A stretch of DNA of 7,232 bases from Treponema sp. (GCA_031259345.1 JAIRLQ010000458.1:1-7232), one strand, 5' to 3'; shown: positions 1 through 5,231, counted from the stretch's first letter. The notes: generated by a model from the sequence alone, not told the origin. Translations and numbers: made by a program.

Positions 1-144
1 CACAATGTGCGGGATACTCTTGAAATTACCACCGAATCCTTTATCATCAACGAAGGTGTCATCGTGGCCAGGGGCGGCAAAGACGAGATCCTTGCCAACA
101 ACCTGGTGAGAGAAATTTATTTGGGGAATGAGTTTACAATGTGA
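1..144 (+). CDS. lptB: LptB C-terminal end (LPS export ABC transporter ATPase), partial
   Basis: The last 47 codons of an ATP-binding cassette protein; the 5' part lies outside the window. The fragment opens with HNVRDTLEITTESF, and its first residue would be the H-loop histidine. The rest (INEGVIVARGGKDEIL, then VREIYLGNEF) follows the characteristic LptB ending, which in E. coli reads like HNVRETL ... YLGEDF. LptB is the cytoplasmic ATPase that drives LptFG and the transport of lipopolysaccharide or similar lipids from the inner to the outer membrane. The reading frame ends at TGA 142-144. The next gene, trxB, converges on it with 39 bases between the stops. The call rests on the C-terminal signature alone, since the Walker motifs are not in the window. 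The signature is specific enough to prefer LptB over a generic branched-chain amino-acid ATPase. Confidence 0.88.
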   Translation, partial: HNVRDTLEITTESFIINEGVIVARGGKDEILANNLVREIYLGNEFTM

Positions 145-150
145 AACCTT

Positions 151-170
151 GGCAGGGGATCGCCCCCGCC
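151..170. terminator. Possible shared hairpin between convergent lptB and trxB
   Basis: GGC-A-GGGG / CCCC-C-GCC arms around an ATCG loop form a 7-pair stem with one A-C mismatch. It sits in the 39-base gap between two convergent stop codons, the place for a bidirectional terminator. There is no T-run on either side, so it would be a weak intrinsic terminator at best. Confidence 0.3.
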
Positions 171-183
171 CGTCAATGGTTCT

Positions 184-1155
184 TTACGTGTATGCCTCGC
201 CCCGGATCCCGTCAATGTAGGCGGCCGCAAAATGGGCGGCGGCCGCGCCGTCTCCGGCGGCAGTAATAACCTGCCTAAAGGCCCCTGAGCGCACATCACC
301 GGCGGCAAAAAGGCCCGGCACCGATGCCGCCATTTCCTGGTTAACGATGATATAGCCTGTCCCGTCTTTTTTGACATCCGGCGCCAGGGAAGTCTGGGGC
401 GCCATACCCGAAAAAATAAAAACCGCGTCGGTTTCTTCTTCGTAAATTTCCCCTGTACCCTTACATTCGCCCGAAGTTTTTTCCAGAACCACGGAACTTA
501 CCTTTTGGCCGCCCTTAATTTCGTTCATCACGGTATTAAAGCGCACTTCAATATGAGGATTGCGCAAAACCCTCTCGGCAAGGGCCTTTTGTGCCCGAAA
601 ACGATCCCGCCGGTGAATAAGAATAACGCGGTCTGTAAGCCTTGCCAGATATTGAGCCTCGTCGCAGGCGGAATCGCCGCCGCCGACTACAAAGATCTTT
701 TTGTTTTTAAAGAAAGGGCCGTCGCAGGTGCCGCAATAAGAAACCCCCCGGCCAAAAAACTCCGCTTCGCCGGGAATGTCCAGGGTACGGTGTTTTGCTC
801 CTGTAGCAAGGATCAGCGCCAGGGCTTTTAGGGTTTTACCGCTTGCCAGAGACACGGAAAAAACATCGTCTGCTTTTTTAAGGGAAGCAGCCTGTTCGGT
901 AAGAAAGGACGCGCCAAATTCACGGGCCTGCCGGTGGAGATCATCACAAAAATCCATGCCCGGCTTGCCTTTGGCAATTCCCGGGTAATTTTCCAGGAGA
1001 TCAATATTCAGGGCCTGCCCGCCGGGAGCCATTTGTTCCAGAACCAAAACGTTAAGATTCGCCCGGGCCGCGTACTGGGCGGCAGTTAGACCTGCGGGGC
1101 CTGCCCCGATAATGATAATATCCGCGTCCAAATCAACATTTTTAAACTGAGGCAT
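184..1155 (-). CDS. trxB: Thioredoxin reductase (NADPH, FAD-dependent)
   Basis: A 323-residue protein, close to the usual bacterial TrxB length of about 310-325. TrxB passes electrons from NADPH through FAD and a redox-active disulfide to thioredoxin in the cytoplasm. Landmarks in order: FAD dinucleotide-binding motif GAGPAG at residues 17-22; EQMAPGGQ at 40-47; ATGA at 117-120; redox pair CGTC at 141-144 followed by DG; NADPH-binding GGGDSA at 158-163 and HRRDRFRA at 181-188; C-terminal FAD motif GDVR at 286-289 with RQVITAAGDG at 294-303. The active site has Gly where CATC is the commonest form, a conservative change. The start at 1155 is supported by AGGAG at 1162-1166, six bases upstream. 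It is transcribed divergently from the exported protein gene at 1254, and its leader contains the 31-nt palindrome. All cofactor and catalytic motifs are intact, so it should be functional. Confidence 0.96.
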   Translation of the reverse strand: MPQFKNVDLDADIIIIGAGPAGLTAAQYAARANLNVLVLEQMAPGGQALNIDLLENYPGIAKGKPGMDFCDDLHRQAREFGASFLTEQAASLKKADDVFSVSLASGKTLKALALILATGAKHRTLDIPGEAEFFGRGVSYCGTCDGPFFKNKKIFVVGGGDSACDEAQYLARLTDRVILIHRRDRFRAQKALAERVLRNPHIEVRFNTVMNEIKGGQKVSSVVLEKTSGECKGTGEIYEEETDAVFIFSGMAPQTSLAPDVKKDGTGYIIVNQEMAASVPGLFAAGDVRSGAFRQVITAAGDGAAAAHFAAAYIDGIRGEAYT

Positions 1156-1176
1156 AAAAATCTCCTAAACCGCGAA

Positions 1177-1207
1177 GCTTTCCCAAAACTTCAGTTTTTA
1201 GGAAAGC
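1177..1207 (-). repeat. 31-nt dispersed palindrome, copy 1 (trxB leader)
   Basis: Read on the minus strand: left arm GCTTTCC, then TAAAAA, a CTGAAG centre, and right arm TTTTGGGAAAGC. It differs from copy 2 (3841-3871, plus strand) at only two of 31 positions. Flanking A and T (1176, 1208) extend the outer stem to 8 bp. It lies about 10 bases upstream of the trxB Shine-Dalgarno sequence, so it would be transcribed into the trxB 5' UTR. It also separates trxB from the divergent gene. Its role is unknown: it could be a REP-like dispersed element, an mRNA stabiliser or an insulator. Confidence 0.8.
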
Positions 1208-1213
1208 TCCCGC

Positions 1214-1242
1214 TTGTAGTTCAATCCTGTTTAAAATATAGT
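1214..1242 (+). promoter_or_regulatory. Candidate promoter for the exported transglutaminase-like/TPR gene
   Basis: TTGTAG (1214-1219) and TATAGT (1237-1242) are separated by 17 bases. The -10 box matches TATAAT at five of six positions; the -35 box matches only partly. Transcription would start about 5 bases before the ATG at 1254, which fits the absence of a Shine-Dalgarno sequence there. On the opposite strand the same AT-rich stretch contains TATACT (1245-1240), which could serve trxB. Confidence 0.4.
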
Positions 1243-1253
1243 ATATTAATCAA

Positions 1254-2720
1254 ATGAATAAAATATCCTTTTTGTTCATCCTGTTTATTCTGGGCTGCCC
1301 CTTCTTTTTGGGGGCCCAAAGCAGCTTCCCTTCCCTAAAAAAAGACCCCCTGGCGGTGGAATATGCCCAAAGGGCAAAATCGGGGATGAGTTGGGAGGAC
1401 CTTGCGGAAATAAGCCTTTGGGCTTCGGGGGTCGAAAACCCCGCCGCACAGGGCAGCGGGGGAAGGCTTGCGTTTCTTTTAAAAAATGCCGTATCGAATC
1501 TGCTTGCGGAACAAGACCTTCCCCCCGGGGAGAGGGACAGGGGGGAATATATCCAGGAATTTATGTTTAAAAAACAGCTCCTAAAGCGTTATTCGGAAAA
1601 CCAGACCCGCATGGATACCCTTCTTGACAACGGTAATTATAATTGTGTTTCTTCCGCGGTCCTTTACGCGATTTTTGCTAAAGCTCTGGGCCTTGATGTC
1701 CGGGGTGTGGTTACCAAAGATCATGTCTTTATAAAACTGATTGCCGAAGGCAGAGAGATTGACATAGAAACTACCAACCGCTACGGCTTTGAGCCCGGAA
1801 ACCGCAAAGAATTCCACGACGGCTTCGGCAGCGCAACCGGTTTTGCCTATGTACCTGCCCACAATTACCAAAGCCGCACAGATATTAATTCCCTGGAATT
1901 AATATCCCTTATCTTTAATAACCGCATCACGGAACTTGAAAGGGCAAGCCGTTTTGCCGAAGCCGTACCCTTGGCAATCAGCAGGGCGGAGCTTCTTTCA
2001 AACCCCACGGATACCAAATACTCAAATTTTTTTGCTGACCCGCAAAAAATGGTTATGGACAGAATCTTTAATTACGGGGCCTATCTTATAAAACAGGGAA
2101 AAGAAAACGACGCCCTGCTTTGGGCGGATATTGCTTCCCCGTTATACCCCGACCCGGTTCGATGGAAAGAATTTGTAAACGCCGGGCTTAACAATCTTTT
2201 GCTAAAACTTGTGCGGGCAAAACGTTTTACCGATGCCTGGAACGCACTTGCCGCCAATGCGCCACGGCTGGACGCGGAAGACCATAAGCGGCTTGGCGCC
2301 ATGCTGGCCGATGCCGACTTGTCCCAAAAAGTATCGGCCATAAAAACCGCAAAAGACGCGGATGATGTGCTGGGCCTTCTTAAAAATTCTCCGGCCCTTT
2401 TGCCCGCCGGGCGGCTTAGGGAAATGACCATATACACCCTGTGTAAAAAAGCGGAATTTACGGCACAGAGCGGAGGATACAAAACAGCCATTGCCTTTAT
2501 CGAAACCGCGTTAAAAGAACACGGGCCCGACAGCCGTTTTGATAATCTCCTTAAGGCTTTTAGGGCAAACCGCGTTGCGGAGCTTCACAATGCCTTTGCG
2601 GAGGCCTACAATAAAAAGAACTTTGAAAACGCCCGGGCCCTACTAGAGGACGCCCTTGGCGAATTCCCCGGCAACTCCCAACTCCTTCGGGATAAAGAGA
2701 TAGCGGACAAAGCCCGTTAA
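1254..2720 (+). CDS. Exported transglutaminase-like protein with TPR-like helical C-terminus
   Basis: 488 residues. Residues 1-22 form a signal peptide: a Lys near the start, a hydrophobic core, and GAQ before SS as a probable signal peptidase I site. It therefore probably acts in the periplasm. Residues about 124-178 look like a transglutaminase/protease-like fold. NCVSSAVLYAIFAKALGL carries Cys131, KDHVFIKL carries His157, and IDIETT carries Asp170 or Glu172, giving the Cys-His-acid order of the family. Residues about 215-488 are almost entirely helical with TPR-like spacing. The clearest candidate is about 443-478 (AFAEAYNKKNFENARALLEDAL ... FPGNS). It probably hydrolyses or remodels a protein or peptide partner held by the TPR part, but the substrate is not deducible. 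No Shine-Dalgarno sequence precedes the ATG. The downstream transporter starts 17 bases after the stop and is probably co-transcribed. It could instead be an inactive fold used as a scaffold. Confidence 0.75.
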   Translation: MNKISFLFILFILGCPFFLGAQSSFPSLKKDPLAVEYAQRAKSGMSWEDLAEISLWASGVENPAAQGSGGRLAFLLKNAVSNLLAEQDLPPGERDRGEYIQEFMFKKQLLKRYSENQTRMDTLLDNGNYNCVSSAVLYAIFAKALGLDVRGVVTKDHVFIKLIAEGREIDIETTNRYGFEPGNRKEFHDGFGSATGFAYVPAHNYQSRTDINSLELISLIFNNRITELERASRFAEAVPLAISRAELLSNPTDTKYSNFFADPQKMVMDRIFNYGAYLIKQGKENDALLWADIASPLYPDPVRWKEFVNAGLNNLLLKLVRAKRFTDAWNALAANAPRLDAEDHKRLGAMLADADLSQKVSAIKTAKDADDVLGLLKNSPALLPAGRLREMTIYTLCKKAEFTAQSGGYKTAIAFIETALKEHGPDSRFDNLLKAFRANRVAELHNAFAEAYNKKNFENARALLEDALGEFPGNSQLLRDKEIADKAR

Positions 2721-2737
2721 TTTTGTTAAACTTGGGC

Positions 2738-3709
2738 ATGAAAAACGCGCGTTCCATCCCCGGCATTGCAGATGGTATAAACCGTACCCTTGAACGCCTT
2801 ATGCCGGTTTTTACTCCCCTGGGAGTGGTTCTGGCCGTATTTTTCCCCTCCGTCTTTTTGAGGCTAAAACCCCATATCCCCATAATTTTCTGCATTATCA
2901 CCCTGTCCGGTTCCCTCAAACTTAAAGCGGGGGATCTTGGGCACACGCTCAGGCATCCCTTGCCCCTGCTGGCATTTTTTCTGTCCGGGCGGGTTGCGGC
3001 GCCCCTTCTGGCGCTTCTTATCTCAAGCCTTGTATTCCCCGGCGACGTGGATACGGTTTCGGGCTATGTGCTGCTTTACGCCGCTCCGACGGCCGTAACA
3101 GGTTTTATCTGGTGTTCTATATTCTCGGGCGATACCGCCCTGACCCTCACCTTTATTTTGCTCGATACGATCCTGGCGCCCCTTATAGTACCAGTTACTA
3201 TCCGGGTGCTTTTGGGAGCCAAAATCAACCTGGATATGTACAGCATGGCCTTTTCCCTTGTATATATGATAGTTATCCCTACGGTGATTGGAATCGCTTC
3301 CAACGAAATTTCCCGGGGTCTGGCGCCCCGGCTTCTGCTTCCCTATTTTTCCCCTTTGTCAAAGTTATGCGTAATTTTGGTAGTTTCCGCCAACGCCGCC
3401 GCGGTGGCGCCCCAGATTGACCTCAAAAACAGCCGTGTCTGGATTGTAAGCGCTGTCTGTGTGGTTCTTTCGATTATGGGTTTTTTGACAGGGAAACTTG
3501 CGGGATTAATAGGCCGCTTTGACAGGGGAAAACAGATTTCCCTCTTTTTCGGCGCGGGGCTCCACAATACAACCGCCGCCATGACCCTGGGAATCTCGTT
3601 TTTTCCCCCCGGGGCTTCCCTTCCGTCTGTAATCGGGATTATGTTCCAGCAGACAGTCTGCGCCGTTATGGGAAGGCTGTTTTATCCAAAACAAAAAGAA
3701 GAAAAATAA
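2738..3709 (+). CDS. Bile-acid:sodium symporter (SBF/BASS) family transporter, atypical
   Basis: 323 residues with about ten hydrophobic segments (roughly 24-40, 46-62, 75-99, 108-128, 133-152, 167-187, 205-225, 232-255, 267-285, 295-312). This is the size and layout of a BASS inner-membrane carrier. Family signatures are SGSLKLKAGDL (57-67), the SGD-ALTLTFILLDTILAPLIVP stretch (130-152) and GLHNTTAAMTLG (274-285). Against my memory of the bacterial ASBT homologue, the positions that bind Na+ differ. The Ser-Asn pair before the crossover aligns with Gly122-Phe123. The EVGMQN segment aligns with GAGLHN (272-277), so the key Glu is Gly and the Gln is His. It may use another ion or none, and its substrate is unknown. 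ATG 2738 is preferred over the in-frame TTG at 2723; neither has a clear Shine-Dalgarno sequence. It follows the exported protein gene by 17 bases, so the two probably share a transcript. Confidence 0.8.
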   Translation: MKNARSIPGIADGINRTLERLMPVFTPLGVVLAVFFPSVFLRLKPHIPIIFCIITLSGSLKLKAGDLGHTLRHPLPLLAFFLSGRVAAPLLALLISSLVFPGDVDTVSGYVLLYAAPTAVTGFIWCSIFSGDTALTLTFILLDTILAPLIVPVTIRVLLGAKINLDMYSMAFSLVYMIVIPTVIGIASNEISRGLAPRLLLPYFSPLSKLCVILVVSANAAAVAPQIDLKNSRVWIVSAVCVVLSIMGFLTGKLAGLIGRFDRGKQISLFFGAGLHNTTAAMTLGISFFPPGASLPSVIGIMFQQTVCAVMGRLFYPKQKEEK

Positions 3710-3755
3710 CTCATCCCGTCCCTATCGACCCGGGAAATTATTTATGCGGCTTAAT

Positions 3756-3794
3756 GAGTCATTCCCAAAACTCGGTTAGTTTCGGGAATGACTC
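3756..3794. repeat. Strong hairpin with ATTCCC/GGGAAT arms
   Basis: GAGTCATTCCC (3756-3766) is exactly complementary to GGGAATGACTC (3784-3794). One A-C mismatch, five more pairs (AAACT/AGTTT) and a CGGTT loop follow. It lies 47 bases after the transporter stop codon. Its inner arm resembles the 31-nt palindrome (TTCCCAAAACT), so it may be a diverged member of the same family. It could also help to end the upstream transcript. Confidence 0.75.
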
Positions 3795-3795
3795 T

Positions 3796-3825
3796 GGAAA
3801 AAGCGGCCAAAGGCCCGCTTTTTCC
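3796..3825 (+). terminator. Probable intrinsic terminator of the exported-protein/transporter unit
   Basis: GGAAAAAGCGG (3796-3806) pairs perfectly with CCGCTTTTTCC (3815-3825). CC/GG extends the stem inwards around an AAA loop with one bulged C. A-run, GC-rich stem and T-run is the layout of an intrinsic terminator, and the symmetry could let it work in both directions. It begins one base after the preceding hairpin. Confidence 0.65.
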
Positions 3826-3840
3826 TCTAAATCTAAAGTT

Positions 3841-3871
3841 GCTTTCCCAAAAGCTGAAGTTTTGGGAAAGC
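3841..3871 (+). repeat. 31-nt dispersed palindrome, copy 2
   Basis: Perfect 12-base arms, GCTTTCCCAAAA (3841-3852) and TTTTGGGAAAGC (3860-3871), flank a GCTGAAG loop. It matches copy 1 (1177-1207, opposite strand) at 29 of 31 positions. One of the two differences (C for T at unit position 8) makes the arm pairing perfect here. Two copies more than 2.6 kb apart, both in intergenic DNA, suggest a genome-wide repeat family. Confidence 0.85.
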
Positions 3872-3897
3872 CTTTAATGAAAATGATTTATTATACA

Positions 3898-3930
3898 TCT
3901 GTCCATAAAGCCGGTTACTTTATGGACAGA
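3898..3930. repeat. 13-bp perfect hairpin with a loop complementary to downstream sequence
   Basis: TCTGTCCATAAAG (3898-3910) and CTTTATGGACAGA (3918-3930) pair without mismatch around the 7-base loop CCGGTTA. The entire loop is complementary to TAACCGG at 3951-3957, 20 bases beyond the stem, so a pseudoknot is possible in a plus- or minus-strand RNA. The hairpin sequence is unrelated to the 31-nt palindrome. Confidence 0.75.
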
Positions 3931-3968
3931 CTTTGCCTCGCAAACAATTATAACCGGTAATGCTGAGA

Positions 3969-3994
3969 TTCAGCTTTTTTATAAAAAAGCTGAA
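3969..3994. terminator. Perfect 26-bp palindrome, terminator of the minus-strand lipoprotein gene
   Basis: The arms are TTCAGCTTTTTTA and its exact complement, meeting at the centre. The palindrome lies 11 bases past the lipoprotein stop codon. The AGC/GCT part followed by a T-run inside the arm gives an intrinsic-terminator layout on both strands. Its symmetry suggests it also blocks transcription arriving from the left. Confidence 0.65.
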
Positions 3995-4005
3995 CCCTAA
4001 CATTC

Positions 4006-4581
4006 TTACAAACCGGGAGGGGGGGAGGGAGGATATGTTTGTGAGGCGAAATCGCTATACGCCACGGTTGTAGTTCCTGACGAAATATTGACGGAACTGG
4101 CTCTAGGACCCCCAAAATAACTCGCGTCCGGCCATAATATGTCAAACGTCCCGTGCCCGGTCCACCGGGTAGTTGTGCGATGATTAAAAAGCGACAAGGT
4201 CAGGGTGTATACCCCGCCGCCGGATAGTACGGTGGCATCTTTTACTGAAGCACTCGCTACACTCTTCCCCTGAGTCGATGCGTCATAGGCGCTTGTTCCT
4301 ACCTCACATATAAATATACTGGAGGAATTAGCCACAAGTTGATCATATACAGAAGACGGCATATTCTGGATAACAAGCGTTTTAGGGGCATCGATTTCAT
4401 TATCGTTATTACCATTGCTGCTTCCGCCTCCCTTATGCGGGTATAGGTACCATTTCGCCACAAGGGCGCTGTCGATACCGCCGCCACCGCCGCCGTTTGT
4501 TCCGTTTTCGCAGCCCGCAATCAAGATCCCGGATGCCGTCAATATAACAAGCATTCCCACAAAAACTTTAATCTTTGCCAT
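4006..4581 (-). CDS. Small predicted lipoprotein with Gly-rich linker, function unknown
   Basis: 191 residues. Residues 1-24 are a lipoprotein signal: Lys-rich start, hydrophobic core, lipobox I-A-G-C with the lipidated Cys24. A flexible linker follows, ENGTN then six glycines (30-35). The body (about 36-180) is rich in Ser, Thr and beta-prone stretches (KTLVIQNMP, YDQLVANSSSIFICEVG, VYTLTLSLF, TVAYSDF) and probably folds as a beta-sandwich. The C-terminus is proline-rich (YPPSPPPGL). It should be anchored in the inner or outer membrane and possibly be surface-exposed. The start is supported by AGGAG seven bases upstream. It stands alone as a transcription unit, with the hairpin cluster downstream and the structured/repeat region upstream. 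I recognise no characterised family. The body resembles the many paralogous beta-rich lipoproteins of treponemes, but this is an impression, not an alignment. Confidence 0.8.
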   Translation of the reverse strand: MAKIKVFVGMLVILTASGILIAGCENGTNGGGGGGIDSALVAKWYLYPHKGGGSSNGNNDNEIDAPKTLVIQNMPSSVYDQLVANSSSIFICEVGTSAYDASTQGKSVASASVKDATVLSGGGVYTLTLSLFNHRTTTRWTGHGTFDILWPDASYFGGPRASSVNISSGTTTVAYSDFASQTYPPSPPPGL

Positions 4582-4595
4582 ATTAAACTCCTTTT

Positions 4596-4611
4596 AGTTT
4601 TTGGCAAAACT
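4596..4611 (-). promoter_or_regulatory. Inverted repeat in the lipoprotein leader; weak promoter just upstream
   Basis: AGTTTT (4596-4601) and AAAACT (4606-4611) flank TGGC, directly upstream of the Shine-Dalgarno sequence of the lipoprotein gene. Further upstream on the minus strand TTGTTG (4637-4632) and TATTAG (4615-4610) are 16 bases apart and could be a weak promoter. The repeat would overlap the transcription start, a possible operator or leader hairpin. Confidence 0.3.
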
Positions 4612-4622
4612 AATAAATTATT

Positions 4623-4697
4623 GGACTTGTTCAACAACCCGGCTGGCTATCTGCTAACCTGCGGTTAGTCGGTAAGCGCAGCTTGGCCTACAAGTCC
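4623..4697. other. Nested stem-loop, possible structured RNA or DNA element
   Basis: Three helices nest inside one another. GGACTTGT (4623-4630) pairs with ACAAGTCC (4690-4697). GGCTGGCT (4641-4648) pairs with AGCT-T-GGCC (4680-4688), with one bulged T and two G-T wobbles. CTAACC (4654-4659) pairs with GGTTAG (4663-4668) around TGC. No protein family is recognisable in this stretch. The pairing was found by eye and no folding energy was computed. Confidence 0.4.
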
Positions 4698-4766
4698 TGC
4701 AAGAAACCCTACGGGCTTCAATGCTCCGCATATTCCTCCTTTCCGTGGTAATGGGTATAGAAAACA

Positions 4767-4786
4767 ACCCGCTCCTAAGGGCGGGT
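4767..4786 (+). other. Small GC-rich hairpin before the tandem array
   Basis: ACCCGCTC and GGGCGGGT pair (one wobble) around a CTAA loop. It lies 46 bases before the first array unit. There is no T-run, so it is not a standard intrinsic terminator. The surrounding stretch (4698-4832) shows no recognisable gene. Confidence 0.45.
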
Positions 4787-4832
4787 AACTGGGAGGACAT
4801 AACGGATACGCCAAAAGCCGCGGCGGCAGAAT

Positions 4833-5231
4833 CAGTTTCCCGGACGGCAGAGTCAGTTTCCCGGGAAACAGAGCCAGTTTCCCGGACGACAGAGTCAGTT
4901 TCCCGGGAAACAGAGCCAGTTTCCTGGGAAATAGAGTCAGTTTCCTGGGAAACAGAGCCAGTTTCCCGGACGACAGAGTCAGTTTCCTGGGAAACAGAGT
5001 CAGTTTCCTGGGAAATAGAGCCAGTTTCCTGGGAAACAGAGCCAGTTTCCTGGGAAATAGAGTCAGTTTCCTGGGAAATAGAGTCAGTTTCCTGGGAAAT
5101 AGAGTCAGTTTCCTGGGAAATAGAGTCAGTTTCCTGGGAAACAGAGCCAGTTTCCTGGGAAATAGAGCCAGTTTCCTGGGAAATAGAGCCAGTTTCCTGG
5201 GAAATAGAGCCAGTTTCCCGGACGAATGGGT
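4833..5231. repeat. Tandem array: 19 units of 21 bp with a palindromic core
   Basis: Nineteen head-to-tail 21-bp units without interruption. The consensus is CA, then the core GTTTCCYGGGAAAY, then AGAGY. In units 2 and 4 (4854, 4896) the core GTTTCCCGGGAAAC is perfectly self-complementary. In 13 others C changes to T at unit position 9, and in nine of these also at position 16. Units 1, 3, 7 and 19 carry GGACG in place of GGGAA, which breaks the palindrome. Unit 19 is degenerate at its end. Units 11-14 are identical, as are 16-18. The array is open in one plus frame (VSWEIES-type heptapeptides) and two minus frames (SISQET-type and LFPRKL-type), because 21 is a multiple of three. None of these frames has a ribosome site or a signal peptide, and the substitutions are nearly all amino-acid changing. 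I treat it as non-coding, though a repeat protein cannot be excluded. Confidence 0.93.

Noticed and set aside
505..988. Plus-strand open frames inside trxB
   Set aside because: They lie opposite a gene with all its motifs intact and have no features of their own.
1254..1320. Lipoprotein signal in the exported transglutaminase-like protein (Cys15 after ILG)
   Set aside because: The residues after the Cys are still strongly hydrophobic and a good signal peptidase I site (GAQ before SS) follows, so ordinary export is more likely.
2081..2491. 136-codon minus-strand frame within the exported protein gene
   Set aside because: Antisense shadow of a convincing gene; low-complexity Ser/Ala/Arg composition and no ribosome site.
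2723..2737. TTG at 2723 as the start of the SBF transporter
   Set aside because: The in-frame ATG at 2738 is five codons downstream; the extra residues (MLNLG) add nothing typical, and no ribosome site favours the TTG.
3754..3960. 68-codon plus-strand frame across the hairpin cluster
   Set aside because: It is made of hairpin arms read as codons, has no ribosome site and no recognisable protein features.
4623..4697. Integron attC recombination site
   Set aside because: A GTTAG element is present, but the required RYYYAAC and GTTRRRY core sites at the ends are missing, and no cassette-like gene order or integrase is seen.
4833..5231. CRISPR array
   Set aside because: The 21-bp units abut without unique spacers, and no cas gene is present in the window.
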